Assembly: GCA_002878375.1 (NCBI GenBank)
Contig: NIRF01000001.1
Coordinates: forward strand, 372,001 to 436,000
Origin: Dictyoglomus sp. NZ13-RE01
Lineage (GTDB): Bacteria > Dictyoglomota > Dictyoglomia > Dictyoglomales > Dictyoglomaceae
Direction of reading: 5' to 3'
DNA length: 64,000 nucleotides
The translations under genes were made by a program, and so were the position numbers. Below the pieces are notes generated by a model. It had not been told where the DNA came from, searched no databases, and saw nothing but the letters and a program-made list of their open reading frames with translations. Shown in pieces: positions 52,112 through 61,979 of this stretch (its first letter is position 1; the number at the start of each line of letters is the position of its first letter).

Positions 52112-52342
52112 TTAATTTCTTAAAGGAATATCTATCCTTAAAACCGTCTGATTATCTCTACTTGAAACATTTACTTCAATATTTTCTGTATCCAACTGTG
52201 AATATTTAGATATTATTTTTATTATATCTTCCTTAATTGAATCAATTGCTCCTTGTTCTAAGCCAGCTCTATCATATATTACCATTACACTAAGGCGTCT
52301 TTTAGCTTCAGCTGCAGAGCCAGATCTTCCTGCAGACAACAT
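52112..52342 (-). CDS. minE: Cell division topological specificity factor MinE
   Basis: 76 residues. The anti-MinCD and dimerisation regions are recognisable: SAAEAKRRLSVMVIYDRAG, then SIKEDIIKIISKYSQLD and the beta strand NIEVNVSSRDNQTVLRIDIPL. MinE drives release of MinD from the membrane so that the MinC inhibitor is kept away from midcell. Last of minC-minD-minE, 10 nt after minD. The two tRNA-Pro genes follow within 30 nt. Confidence 0.93.
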   Translation of the reverse strand: MLSAGRSGSAAEAKRRLSVMVIYDRAGLEQGAIDSIKEDIIKIISKYSQLDTENIEVNVSSRDNQTVLRIDIPLRN

Positions 52343-52352
52343 TTTCTCCTCC

Positions 52353-53147
52353 TTAAATACTCAAAAATTTACGAAGCCTGTCTATAAATGATTCTTCCTT
52401 AAAGAGTACATTCCAATCTACTTTTTCTCCCAACATGCTATCCACAATCAAGCTAAAAGCAAGTCCTGCTTTACTCTTGTTTCCATTTAATATAATTGGC
52501 TCTCCTTTATTTACACTAACAATAATCTCCTCATCTTCTGGAACAACTCCTAACAATTTTATTGCCAGAACATCTAATACATCCTCTACTGATAACATGT
52601 CCCCTTTCTTTACCATTTCAGGTCTCAATCTATTAATTATTAACACTGTATCTTTAAAACCATTCGCTTCCAAAAGCCCAATTACTTTATCAGCATCTCT
52701 AACAGCTGCAACTTCTGGAGTAGTAATAACTATAGCACTATCTGCTCCAGCAATCGCATTTTTAAAACCTTGCTCAATTCCAGCAGGACAATCAATTAAT
52801 ATGTAGTCAAAATTTGGTCTTAGATTTTCAACAATTTCTATTATTTGGGTTCTCTTTATTGCTTCTTTATCTCTTGTTTGTGCTGCAGGAAGTAAGAATA
52901 AATTGGACAGTCTTCTGTCTTTTACCAAAGCTTGTCTTACATTACATTTACCTTCAGCAACATCTACGATATTATACACAATTCTGTTTTCTAATCCCAA
53001 AAGAAGATCCAAATTTCTAAGTCCAATGTCTGTATCTATTAAAACTACATTGTAACCTTTTAGTGCAAGTCCTGTTCCAATATTTGCAACAGCAGTTGTC
53101 TTTCCAACTCCCCCTTTCCCAGAAGTTACGACAATAGACTTTCCCAT
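52353..53147 (-). CDS. minD: Septum site-determining ATPase MinD
   Basis: 264 residues. Deviant Walker A GKGGVGKTT at about 9-17, switch regions IDTDIGLRNLDLLLG and LIDCPAGIEQGF, and a C-terminal amphipathic helix (SFIDRLRKFLSI) that binds the membrane. It recruits MinC to the membrane and is displaced by MinE. GGAGGGAAGT lies upstream of the ATG. Confidence 0.95.
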   Translation of the reverse strand: MGKSIVVTSGKGGVGKTTAVANIGTGLALKGYNVVLIDTDIGLRNLDLLLGLENRIVYNIVDVAEGKCNVRQALVKDRRLSNLFLLPAAQTRDKEAIKRTQIIEIVENLRPNFDYILIDCPAGIEQGFKNAIAGADSAIVITTPEVAAVRDADKVIGLLEANGFKDTVLIINRLRPEMVKKGDMLSVEDVLDVLAIKLLGVVPEDEEIIVSVNKGEPIILNGNKSKAGLAFSLIVDSMLGEKVDWNVLFKEESFIDRLRKFLSI

Positions 53148-53156
53148 ACTTCCCTC

Positions 53157-53744
53157 CTAAACTAAGTATAGACTTATTTTTATTTTTTCATTCTCTATAT
53201 AAGTCCAATATCCAATACCTTTTTCCTTTATCTTTTCCTTATTCCAAATTAAATCAGCAATCTGAAGATGAATAGGATCAAGATCCAAACAGAATATTAA
53301 TGCCTTTCTATTATCTTCAAAGCCAGCATAAACTGAACCTTTCAATTTTCCAATAATATATATGCTCTTTTCACTAACAACTTCTGCTCCTGGATTTACA
53401 TCTCCCAAAATTAAAATGTTCTCTCTTGAAAATATTTTCCTACCATTTCTAACTGGACCAATAATAATCTCCGCTAAATTTTTCTCGACAATTTTGGTAT
53501 TGAAAATATCCCTGTATAACATTATACCAAATTTTTTAAAAATTTCCTGTTGGAAATTATACCACTCTTCTTCATCGATCCTTCTATCCTTGAGATCCAC
53601 ATTCATAGAAATGCCTTTTAGGAAATCTTGTCTTTTCTCCAATTCTTTTTCAATTTCCTCCTTAATCTCAAGCCAAGTTAATGAAGGATCAACCTCTATT
53701 TTAATACCATCCCTCAAATTGCCCTTAATGGAGATTTTTGCCAA
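53157..53744 (-). CDS. minC: Septum site-determining protein MinC
   Basis: 195 residues. A diverged N-terminal domain (1-90) is followed by the C-terminal beta-helix dimer domain with RSG-like NGRKIFSRENILILGDVNPGAEV and GKLKGSVYAGF, the clear MinC signature that binds MinD. It blocks FtsZ assembly. Overlaps the end of the penicillin-binding protein gene by 20 nt. Confidence 0.9.
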   Translation of the reverse strand: MAKISIKGNLRDGIKIEVDPSLTWLEIKEEIEKELEKRQDFLKGISMNVDLKDRRIDEEEWYNFQQEIFKKFGIMLYRDIFNTKIVEKNLAEIIIGPVRNGRKIFSRENILILGDVNPGAEVVSEKSIYIIGKLKGSVYAGFEDNRKALIFCLDLDPIHLQIADLIWNKEKIKEKGIGYWTYIENEKIKISLYLV

Positions 53745-55470
53745 TTTTATTCACCTCTTTATTCTCAAGATAAGATATAATCTTTTGAGCTATAGGTGCA
53801 CATTTGGCACCTCCACTCTTACCATGCTCTACAAAAACTGTAATTACATATTTAGGAGAATCCAAAGGAAAAACTGCTCCAAACCATGCATGGCTTTCTC
53901 CATGAGGATTTTGGGCAGTTCCAGTTTTTCCACCTACTTCCCAAACTTCACTTTTTGCAGCTCTTCCAGTACCTTTCTCAACTACTAATTTCATTCCCTC
54001 CTTAAGAATATTCCATGTATCTTTTCTAATATTAACCTTTCTTATGATCTCCGGCTCAAAAACCTTTACTTCATTACCTTCATAGTCAATTATTTTCTTT
54101 ACCAAATGAGGCTTAAATCCGTACCCTTCAGTAGCTATCATGCTAAGCATTAAATGGATCTCAATAGGAGTTGTTAATATATATCCTTGTCCAATGGACA
54201 TATTCAAAGTATCTCCAGGATACCAGGACTCCTTAAGTGTACTTTTTTTCCATTCAGGAGATGGAATAAATCCCTTTACTTCTCCAGGTAAATCAATTTT
54301 AGTATATGCATCAAGTCCAAAATCTTTTGCCATTTTTGATATACTATCCGCACCTACCCTTAGTCCCAAATTATAAAATACCACATTACATGACTGAGCA
54401 ATACCGTTAAGAAAATCAATTATGCCGTGTCCCTCCTTCTTCCAGCAAGCAAAATATAAATTACCAAGCTTTAATCCACCTGTGCATACAAATTTTTCTT
54501 TTAAGGAGACTTTATTTTCTTCAAGGGCTGTTAACGCAACTATTAACTTAAAAATGGAACCTGGTGGATATAAGCCTGAGATTGCTCTATTGTGAAACGG
54601 ATTTCTCTCATCAGTAATTAAACTTTGCCACTCTTCCTTAGAAAAACCAATAATAAATTTATTAGGATCAAACTTTGGAGAACTTGCCAAAGCAAGAATT
54701 TCACCTGTCCATGGATCCGATACAATAACTGTTCCCACATCATCTCCTAAGGCTTCTTCTGCCAACTTTTGTAATTCCAAATCTATGGTAAGTACCAAAT
54801 TATTTCCAGGTTTTGGATCTTTGCTTGGCAATAATTTATACTCTTTATTCCCAGAGAAAAGTTCAACACTTTTATAACCTTTTACTCCTCTTAAAAATTT
54901 TTCATAATACTTTTCTATTCCCCATTTTCCCACAAAATCACCTAAAGAATAATCACTTTCTTCATCTAATAACTCATCCTTGCTTACTTCTCCCATATAT
55001 CCAAGAATATGCGATGCAATATCATTATTGGGATAATATCTATAAAGCTCCATGTTAATAGTAAAAGATGGAAGATTTTCTCTGTTCCCTTCTAATAGTG
55101 CAATTTCCTTATGATTTAAATCAGATTTTATTAGCATGGCTGGATAATATGGACTTACTTTTTTAAACTTCTTTTCCAAATCTTTATATGGAATATTTAA
55201 TATCTCACTTAGCTTTTTATACTTCCTCTCATCAAACTCGAAAGGTGGAATTAAATATAGAGAATATTTGACTTTGTTTGATGCCAATATATTGTTATTC
55301 CTGTCTAAAATTAATCCTCTTGGTGCTGGAAGAATTATAAATTTTAAATAATTTCTCTTAGCAAGATCACTGTAAAAGTCATATTTTAGAACTTGAATAT
55401 AAAATAATCTTAGTACTAATAAAGTTATAAGAAATATGATGAGAAAAAGGAAAAACTTAGGTTTTTTCAT
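53725..55470 (-). CDS. mrdA: Penicillin-binding protein 2 (elongasome transpeptidase)
   Basis: 581 residues. N-terminal membrane helix (5-22), pedestal domain, then the transpeptidase with active serine in PPGSIFKL (near 304), the SCN motif (AQSCNVVF) and KTGTAQ near 515. It crosslinks peptidoglycan during cell elongation together with MreBCD, whose genes lie directly upstream. A RodA glycosyltransferase gene is absent from this cluster. Confidence 0.94.
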   Translation of the reverse strand: MKKPKFFLFLIIFLITLLVLRLFYIQVLKYDFYSDLAKRNYLKFIILPAPRGLILDRNNNILASNKVKYSLYLIPPFEFDERKYKKLSEILNIPYKDLEKKFKKVSPYYPAMLIKSDLNHKEIALLEGNRENLPSFTINMELYRYYPNNDIASHILGYMGEVSKDELLDEESDYSLGDFVGKWGIEKYYEKFLRGVKGYKSVELFSGNKEYKLLPSKDPKPGNNLVLTIDLELQKLAEEALGDDVGTVIVSDPWTGEILALASSPKFDPNKFIIGFSKEEWQSLITDERNPFHNRAISGLYPPGSIFKLIVALTALEENKVSLKEKFVCTGGLKLGNLYFACWKKEGHGIIDFLNGIAQSCNVVFYNLGLRVGADSISKMAKDFGLDAYTKIDLPGEVKGFIPSPEWKKSTLKESWYPGDTLNMSIGQGYILTTPIEIHLMLSMIATEGYGFKPHLVKKIIDYEGNEVKVFEPEIIRKVNIRKDTWNILKEGMKLVVEKGTGRAAKSEVWEVGGKTGTAQNPHGESHAWFGAVFPLDSPKYVITVFVEHGKSGGAKCAPIAQKIISYLENKEVNKIGKNLH

Positions 55471-55903
55471 AATTAGTCCCTAAATAGTTGGGAAGGAATA
55501 TATAAAAGGGAATAAAAAATAAGATATTTGCAGATATAAAAAATAAGATCTTCTCTGGTAATAGTATATTATATACATTCCAGTAAATGAGAGAAAGAAT
55601 ACTTAGAAAGATGATAATAAGCATAGATATTACTTTATGAGCTAATATTAGTCTTGCTCTCAGAACCTCTAATATAAGAAATATAAAAAACCAAAATAGT
55701 AGACTTTGATAAAATGTTGCTGAAGAGAATAGAGCATCCCACAAAGAAATATATAAAAAATAATATCTTGGAATAATATCTTTTAAAAAGACAAAAACAT
55801 AAAATAAGAGTAGAAAGTAAGGATTAAGATTTCCAAGATTGATTATACTCTGAAATATAGAAATCAATGGTGGAAAAAGTATCAATATCAATAGGTTTTG
55901 CAA
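55457..55903 (-). CDS. mreD: Rod shape-determining membrane protein MreD
   Basis: 148 residues, highly hydrophobic with about five membrane helices, no conserved catalytic motif. Identified mainly by its position between mreC and mrdA, its length and the topology. Overlaps both neighbours (16 nt with mreC, 14 nt with mrdA). Confidence 0.8.
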   Translation of the reverse strand: MQNLLILILFPPLISIFQSIINLGNLNPYFLLLFYVFVFLKDIIPRYYFLYISLWDALFSSATFYQSLLFWFFIFLILEVLRARLILAHKVISMLIIIFLSILSLIYWNVYNILLPEKILFFISANILFFIPFYIFLPNYLGTNYEKT

Positions 55904-56673
55904 ACCATAACCACCCCTAATTTTGAAATATCTATGAAAGATAAAACTTTAACCTTAGGTAAGAAATAAACAGTATTTTTATTTATCTCCGATATATAAC
56001 CCACCTTAATACCATAAGGTATATCCTCATCAATGCCTGATGTTACTACTTGATAACCATCCTTGATCCCATTGTCACTAAAGAGATATGAAAGCTCCAT
56101 ATGATCTATAGCACCCTTAATAACACCTTGGTCCTTTGTTTCATATATCACTACCCCAATAGAAAAAGAGGGATTATATATAGTTTCAACCTCAGAAAAA
56201 TTCATAGATACCTTTCTTATCTTTCCAATCAATTGATCTTCATATATCACGGGCATATTCTCCTTTATGCCATCTTTTTTCCCTAAATTAATCCTAAAGG
56301 ACAAATTCCAATTAAGAGGATCTCTACCTATGATAAGTGCAGGAATAATATCAAAGTTTTTAAACTTATTACCAAATATTAAAACTTCTTGGTATCTTTT
56401 AATATTCTCCAAATTTAATTTGAGGAGTACATTCTCTTTTAACAATTCTTCCGCTTTCTTTTCCCAGTAATCTTTTTCTAATGCAATATTTTTATAAATT
56501 GTAAAAACATCAACTATGTTTTTTATTACATTTACTACTCCTTCTTTAGATTCCCAAAAAAATTTTTGAATATTAAAAGTCCAATCTTCTAAGGTTCCTT
56601 CATTCCACAAACTTAGAATTATTAAAAAGATTATTATTAAAAAACGCCAATTAATACCTTTTCTTTTTTGCAT
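55888..56673 (-). CDS. mreC: Rod shape-determining protein MreC
   Basis: 261 residues: membrane helix at about 11-24, a coiled coil (about 60-95, LEKDYWEKKAEELLKENVLLK), then the beta-barrel domain with VIGRDPLNWNLSFRINLGKKDGI and VVTSGIDEDIPYGIKVGYI. It scaffolds the elongation complex outside the membrane. Starts at the mreB stop (TAATG). Confidence 0.93.
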   Translation of the reverse strand: MQKRKGINWRFLIIIFLIILSLWNEGTLEDWTFNIQKFFWESKEGVVNVIKNIVDVFTIYKNIALEKDYWEKKAEELLKENVLLKLNLENIKRYQEVLIFGNKFKNFDIIPALIIGRDPLNWNLSFRINLGKKDGIKENMPVIYEDQLIGKIRKVSMNFSEVETIYNPSFSIGVVIYETKDQGVIKGAIDHMELSYLFSDNGIKDGYQVVTSGIDEDIPYGIKVGYISEINKNTVYFLPKVKVLSFIDISKLGVVMVCKTY

Positions 56674-57713
56674 TAATAGTTTGCTAACTTAGGAAGCATT
56701 TGTTTATACCTATCATATTCTTCAATAATTTTCCCTGTCCCCTTCACTACACAATATAACGGCTCATCTGCAACAAAGGCAGGAACTCCTAATTCTTCCG
56801 CAATATAATTATCAAGCCCTCTTAGAAGAGCCCCACCTCCAGTTAAAACTATTCCTTTATCCATTATATCTGCTGCAAGTTCTGGAGGAGTTTTTTCCAA
56901 AGTATCTCTAATAGTATTAACAATTATATTAACAGTTTCTCTTAAAGCTTCCCTCACTTCCGCAGAGGAAATCTCAATTGTTCTTGGGACTCCGCTTATT
57001 AAGTCTCTTCCTTTTACCTCCATATACTCTTTACTTTCTTCAGGATAGATATTGCCCAATTTAATTTTTATTTCTTCCGCTGTTCTTTCTCCTATAAAAA
57101 GGCTATATTTTTTTCTTATAAAATGCATAATTGCCTCATCCATCTCATCGCCAGCCACTTTAATAGAACTACTTACTACAATACCCCCAAGAGAAATTAC
57201 TGCTATCTCAGTAGTCCCACCACCTATATCCACAACGATATTTCCAGAAGGCTCCCATATAGGAATATCAGCTCCCAAAGCAGCTGCTATTGGTTCTGTT
57301 ACTAACAAAACATCTCTTGCCCCTGCCTGGTAAGATGTATCCATAACTGCTCTTCTTTCAACAGAAGTAGTACCAGAAGGTATTCCTATTACTATACGTG
57401 GACTTACAAAAAAGTCCCTTCTATTATGGGCTTTTTCAATAAAATATCTCAACATCTTTTCAGCAGAATCCAAATCTGCAATTACCCCATCTCTAAGGGG
57501 TCTCACAGTAACAATCTCTTCTGGGGTTCTACCGAGCATCTTCTTTGCCTCTTCTCCAACAGCAATTACTTTCTTGTCTTGTCTTCTAATGGCAACCATG
57601 GATGGCTCAAAAATTACAATTCCTTTTCCTCTCACATAAACTACAGTATTAGCAGTTCCTAAATCTATTCCTAAATCTTTAGAGAATATATTTGCTAAAA
57701 AGTTTATTGGCAT
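56673..57713 (-). CDS. mreB: Rod shape-determining actin homologue MreB
   Basis: 346 residues. Actin-type nucleotide motifs: [17 protein letters not shown] (phosphate 1), [18 protein letters not shown] (phosphate 2) and [12 protein letters not shown] (adenosine). It forms membrane-associated filaments that guide wall synthesis, in agreement with the rod or filament shape of Dictyoglomus cells. GGAGGAAATATGCC precedes and includes the start. Confidence 0.96.
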   Translation of the reverse strand: MPINFLANIFSKDLGIDLGTANTVVYVRGKGIVIFEPSMVAIRRQDKKVIAVGEEAKKMLGRTPEEIVTVRPLRDGVIADLDSAEKMLRYFIEKAHNRRDFFVSPRIVIGIPSGTTSVERRAVMDTSYQAGARDVLLVTEPIAAALGADIPIWEPSGNIVVDIGGGTTEIAVISLGGIVVSSSIKVAGDEMDEAIMHFIRKKYSLFIGERTAEEIKIKLGNIYPEESKEYMEVKGRDLISGVPRTIEISSAEVREALRETVNIIVNTIRDTLEKTPPELAADIMDKGIVLTGGGALLRGLDNYIAEELGVPAFVADEPLYCVVKGTGKIIEEYDRYKQMLPKLANY

Positions 57714-57732
57714 ATTTCCTCCTTTCCTATTT

Positions 57733-58311
57733 TCATAAAATATTTATTCCTACTTTCTTTAGCAGTAAATATAAATAACCAATGGGTAAACCAACTATAT
57801 TATAGTAATCACCTTCAATTTTTTCAACGAATAAAGCCCCCTTTCCCTGTATCCCATAAGCTCCAGCTTTATCCAAGGGTTCACCTGTATCAACATATTT
57901 TTCAATCTCTTCTCTTGTGTATTTTCTCATTTTCACCATACTTTTTGCAACCTTACAAAAATATCTATTTTCTGGTGTTTCCCATACTACAACTGCAGTA
58001 AAAACATAATGCTTTTTCCCCTTTAACTTTTCCAAAATTCTTATTGCATCATCCCTATCCTTTGGTTTACCAATTACTTTCCCCTCTAATACTACAATAG
58101 TATCTGCAGAGATAATTACAGCATTAGAAAAATTAGAAGCTACTGCCTCTGCCTTTTTAATGGCATTTTTAAGAACTATGTCTTTTGGTGAGCAATTCTC
58201 TTCATTTATCTCCTCAATATTTGGTGGATATACAATAAATTCAAGCCCTAATTCTCTCAACAATTCCTCTCTTCTTGGTGATGCTGAAGCTAAAACAATC
58301 TTTTTATTCAT
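57733..58311 (-). CDS. maf: Maf-family nucleoside triphosphate pyrophosphatase
   Basis: 192 residues. Starts with [13 protein letters not shown], followed by [33 protein letters not shown] and [30 protein letters not shown]. It hydrolyses dTTP/UTP and modified nucleotides and is often linked to division arrest. Located directly before mreB, the usual bacterial arrangement, and overlapping the YitT gene by 8 nt. Confidence 0.94.
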   Translation of the reverse strand: MNKKIVLASASPRREELLRELGLEFIVYPPNIEEINEENCSPKDIVLKNAIKKAEAVASNFSNAVIISADTIVVLEGKVIGKPKDRDDAIRILEKLKGKKHYVFTAVVVWETPENRYFCKVAKSMVKMRKYTREEIEKYVDTGEPLDKAGAYGIQGKGALFVEKIEGDYYNIVGLPIGYLYLLLKKVGINIL

Positions 58312-59146
58312 TTTTAAAAGACTTGAATCCCTCCCCTAAAACTTCATGGGCTGGAGAAATTACTACAAAAGCTTTTGGATCATTCTTATGGATTATCTCT
58401 TTTAGTCTTCCTACTTCTTGCTGACTAACTACACAATACAAAATTTCTCTTTCTTGTCCAGAATAGAGCCCCATACCATAAAATATAGTAGCTCCTCTTC
58501 CTAACTCTTCTAATATCTTTTTTCCTAATTCTCTTGGTTTATCGGAAAATATGAGAGCAGATTTCGTGTAAGAAAGTCCTTGCTGTACTAAATCAATCGC
58601 ATACCCTTGTATAAAAATAACTAAAAGAGCATATAAAGCCAATTCAAAATTAAAAATAAACCCGGCTGTTAATACTATAATCCCATCTATGATAAGTAAT
58701 GCCTGTCCTAAATTTAGTCCCGTATAATGCGATAATATTTGAGCAAGTACATCAGTACCACCAGTAGAGCCACCATACTTAAAAACAATCCCTAAACCTA
58801 AACCAGCAATGAGTCCCCCATAAATCGTAGCTAAGAAAGTATTAGATATAGGTTGAACGGGAAATAAATTAAAGAAATCTACTAAAACAGATAATAAAAT
58901 TGTACCAAGAAGAGTCTTTATACCAAAATGAATCCCTAACAATTTAATTCCCAAAATAAATATGGGGATGTTTAATATAAGCATAACTATTCCAATAGGG
59001 AATTTAAAAAGATGATAAAGAATAATAGCAATACCACTTACCCCTCCTCCAACCAATTTGTTTGGAGCTAAAAACACAACAATACTCAGAGCAACAAGAA
59101 GAACACCAAATAATATTCCTAATAGTTCTATTAATTTCTTAAACAT
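58304..59146 (-). CDS. YitT-family membrane protein (DUF161 plus DUF2179)
   Basis: 280 residues. About five to six membrane helices with FLAPNKLVGGGVSGIAIILYHL and GIVFKYGGSTGGTDVLAQIL, then a cytoplasmic DUF2179 domain from about 215 (YTKSALIFSDKPRELGKKIL, GATIFYGMGLYSGQEREILYCVVSQQE). Family function is not established; export of small molecules has been proposed. Overlaps both neighbouring genes. Confidence 0.9.
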   Translation of the reverse strand: MFKKLIELLGILFGVLLVALSIVVFLAPNKLVGGGVSGIAIILYHLFKFPIGIVMLILNIPIFILGIKLLGIHFGIKTLLGTILLSVLVDFFNLFPVQPISNTFLATIYGGLIAGLGLGIVFKYGGSTGGTDVLAQILSHYTGLNLGQALLIIDGIIVLTAGFIFNFELALYALLVIFIQGYAIDLVQQGLSYTKSALIFSDKPRELGKKILEELGRGATIFYGMGLYSGQEREILYCVVSQQEVGRLKEIIHKNDPKAFVVISPAHEVLGEGFKSFKNE

Positions 59147-59862
59147 AGCCTACTTCTTATAAAAAGATAAAAGAAATAAAATAAATTTGGAGCTCTCTTA
59201 ATAAATCTTTTTGGCTCTTGCAACATTCTATAAAGCCATTCTAAATGGAGCCTAATAAAAAAATTTGGAGCTCTTTTTTTTCTTTCAGAAAGAACATCAA
59301 AACTTCCACCTACACCCATAGCAATCTTTGCTTTTATCTTATCTTTATTATTGTAAATAAAGAACTCTTGCTTTGGAGCACCTAAGGCTACAAATAGTAT
59401 ATCACAATCAATATCACTTATAATCCTTTCTATCTCGTTATTACTAAAATATCCATGATGCCAACCTGCAATATCTAATCCTGGAAATTTCTTTCTTAAT
59501 TTATTTATCATATCCCTCAATACTTCATCTTTTGCACCTAAAAAATAAACTTTCTTCTTCTTTTTCTCTGCTATTTCTAAAATTTTTACCATAGCATCAA
59601 TTCCAGCAAATTTTTTCAAACTAACCCTCTTATCCTTCTTAGCAAGTAGTAGCACCCCATCACCATCAGGCAGGTTCAGATCTGCATACTTTAGAATTTC
59701 CTTTAATTTGCCATCTTTATGGGCTATTGATATTATCTCAGCATTTGGAGTAAAAATAAGGTTCAATTTTTTTGAGGATAAAAAGGATAAAATTAAGTTC
59801 TCAAATTCTAACTCGTCATCAAAAAATATGAATGGTATTCCTAATATTTCCAATTTTTTCAT
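59131..59862 (-). CDS. WecG/TagA/CpsF-family glycosyltransferase
   Basis: 243 residues of the GT26 family. FTPNAEIISIAHKDG, NLPDGDGVLLLAKK, VYFLGAKDEVLRD, GWHHGYFSNNEIERI, DILFVALGAPKQEFFI and GVGGSFDVLSERKKRAPNFF are diagnostic, with the C-terminal membrane-binding HLEWLYRMLQEPKRFIKR. It transfers a sugar (for example N-acetylmannosamine) onto a lipid-linked intermediate for a surface polymer. Overlaps csaB by 4 nt, suggesting a common cell-wall polymer pathway. Confidence 0.93.
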   Translation of the reverse strand: MKKLEILGIPFIFFDDELEFENLILSFLSSKKLNLIFTPNAEIISIAHKDGKLKEILKYADLNLPDGDGVLLLAKKDKRVSLKKFAGIDAMVKILEIAEKKKKKVYFLGAKDEVLRDMINKLRKKFPGLDIAGWHHGYFSNNEIERIISDIDCDILFVALGAPKQEFFIYNNKDKIKAKIAMGVGGSFDVLSERKKRAPNFFIRLHLEWLYRMLQEPKRFIKRAPNLFYFFYLFIRSRLCLRN

Positions 59863-60866
59863 AGACTCTCAATAAACTCCTCTATTTCTCTTTTTAATAT
59901 ATCTCTTTTTTCCTCTGTTATAATCTTCAAATAGGATCGAAGTATTTCTTCTTCCTCCTTAAGCTTGATCCATAAAGGATAAAAATCTGAAATTTCATTA
60001 GTATTAATATAATATTTCCATCCCAAATCATCAAGATAAGCTTGAATCTTCTCATCATATGAAATACCTAAAAATGGGATTCCAGCTATTGTGGACAATA
60101 TAAGAGAATGGAGTCTCATTCCCACAAGATATTTACATGTAGAAAACTTTTCCCAAAAATTATCACTATTACTTGAAACAACTTCTATCTCTTTTATCAT
60201 CTCTTTATCTAATTTTTTAAATAATTCTAAATCCATGGAATCTTGAAAGGAGAAAAAAATTATTTTTCTATTTTCTTTAAGTAGCTCCTTTAGAATTTTC
60301 TCTAAATCCTCAATTTTTAATTCATCCCATGGTCTAAAATTAATACCAATATTCTCTTTATCTCTTCTTACATCTGGAAATTGTGTAAGAAATACAATAT
60401 CCGGTAAAATTTTTATCTTATCCTTCGGAACATTCAAGTTTTGTAGGAATTGATAAGAAAAACTATCCCTAACATATATTTTTCCACAATGAGGTAATGT
60501 AATCTTTAATAAATACCTGCTTATCCTGTATTTTAATGGACTAAAACTTTGTCCAATTATATATACCTTTTTCTTGGTTAAAAGGGCATACCAAAGAATA
60601 AACAAATAATATAAGAAAGAATGCAAACTGGTTTTATCTTGAAAGATTCCTCCCCCACCACCAATAACTACATCCGCCCAATTTATAGCTTTTAATAACT
60701 CTCTTATTCTATCAAAAAGGATAATTTTATTTTCAGTTTCTTTTTTCTTACTTACTAAAGCTCCTACTAAAAATCTTTCTGAAAACTTATCAATTAGATT
60801 TTTTAATAATAGCTCATCTCCTAAGTTTCCTTCACCATAATAACCAAAAAACAAAACTTTCTTCAT
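59859..60866 (-). CDS. csaB: Polysaccharide pyruvyl transferase CsaB
   Basis: 335 residues. FFGYYGEGNLGDELLL at the start, IGGGGGIFQDKTSL, the IGQSFSPLK segment, YVRDSFSYQFL and KYLVGMRLHSLILSTIAGIPFLGISYDEKI identify CsaB. It adds ketal-linked pyruvate to a cell-wall polymer, which typically anchors S-layer proteins with SLH domains. With the glycosyltransferase gene next to it, this indicates a pyruvylated secondary wall polymer. Overlaps prfB by 4 nt. Confidence 0.93.
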   Translation of the reverse strand: MKKVLFFGYYGEGNLGDELLLKNLIDKFSERFLVGALVSKKKETENKIILFDRIRELLKAINWADVVIGGGGGIFQDKTSLHSFLYYLFILWYALLTKKKVYIIGQSFSPLKYRISRYLLKITLPHCGKIYVRDSFSYQFLQNLNVPKDKIKILPDIVFLTQFPDVRRDKENIGINFRPWDELKIEDLEKILKELLKENRKIIFFSFQDSMDLELFKKLDKEMIKEIEVVSSNSDNFWEKFSTCKYLVGMRLHSLILSTIAGIPFLGISYDEKIQAYLDDLGWKYYINTNEISDFYPLWIKLKEEEEILRSYLKIITEEKRDILKREIEEFIESL

Positions 60867-61979
60867 TTAGATTTCTCTCTTCTCTTTTGCCATTCTTTTA
60901 TTAAATATGCATTTATAAAAGGATCAATATCTCCATCAATCACCGCTTGAATATTTCCTATTTCTACTCCTGTTCTATGATCTTTAACTAAAGTATAAGG
61001 ATGAAAAACATAAGACCTTATTTGATTTCCCCAACTGATCTCTTGAACCTCCCCCTTCAAACTTTGAATTTGCTCTCTTCTCTTTCTTTCTTCCAGCTCC
61101 TCTAATCTTGCCTTTAGAATTCTTAACGCCATTTCTTTATTTGCATGCTGAGATCTCTCATTTTGGCATTGAACAACAATTCCAGTAGGGATATGGGTAA
61201 TTCTTACCGCAGATTCCACTTTGTTTACATGTTGCCCACCAGCTCCTCCAGCTCGAAAAGTTTCAATTTTTAAATCTTCCGGCTTAATTTCAACTTTACT
61301 ATCTGGAAGTTCTGGAATTACCTCAACTAATGCAAAAGATGTATGTCTTCTGTGATTTGCATCAAAAGGAGATATTCTTACTAATCTATGGACTCCTTTT
61401 TCACACTTCAGATAACCATAGGCATTTTCTCCTTCTATTAATAAAGTAGCACTCTTGATACCTGCCTCCTCACCAGGTGATATATCAATAATCTTTACTT
61501 TATAATTTTTCCTTTCTGCCCATCTTATATACATCCTTAAGAGTATTTCAGTCCAATCTTGAGCATCGGTACCTCCTGTACCTGCATGAAGGGACAAAAT
61601 AGCATTTCCTTTATCATGGGGATCCTGGAGCATTGATTCCAAGGTAAATTCCTTTAATATTTCTTCAAACTTCTTAAGTCTTTGGTAAAATTCTTCCCTA
61701 AATTCTTCTCCTTCTTCCAGTAATTCCTTCCATTCTGAAAGTTCTTTTTCTTCTCTTTCCAAAAATCTCCATTTTTCTAACTTTTCCTTTAAAGTATTAT
61801 ATTTTATATAGAGGTCCTTTAATCTCTCCTGATCGCTCCAATCTCCATGGGAGAGTTCTTTTTCTAAATCTTTTAATCTTTCCTCTTCCTTTTCTATGTC
61901 AAAGATACCCTCTCAATTCATTAAACTTATTTATTAATTCTTCATATAAACTTAATAAATCCAATGTTGATACAACCAT
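60863..61979 (-). CDS. prfB: Peptide chain release factor 2, expressed by programmed +1 frameshift
   Basis: Translation starts at the ATG at 61979, which overlaps the secA stop (TAATG) and follows AGGAGGT. After 26 codons comes CTT TGA C; ribosomes must slip +1 at CTT (61902-61904) to read GAC and continue to 60863, giving 371 residues. The site has an internal Shine-Dalgarno-like AGAGGG. The rest shows RF2 hallmarks: the SPF stop-codon recognition motif (ISPFDANHRRHTSF) and GAGGQHVNK, which triggers peptide release. It reads UGA and UAA, and the frameshift lets RF2 regulate its own level. Confidence 0.95.
61898..61915 (-). promoter_or_regulatory. Programmed +1 frameshift site of prfB
   Basis: On the minus strand AGAGGGTATCTTTGAC: a Shine-Dalgarno-like element, the slippery CTT at codon 26, the in-frame TGA at codon 27 and the following C. 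Same layout as the well-known bacterial prfB site. Confidence 0.95.

Noticed and set aside
53362-53988. 208-codon plus-strand frame across minC and mrdA
   Set aside because: Antisense to two conserved genes; composition (Ser/Phe/Leu-rich) is that of complemented AT-rich coding DNA.
61762-61764. ATG at 61762 as start of prfB
   Set aside because: The homologous N-terminus and the classic frameshift site lie upstream, starting at 61979.
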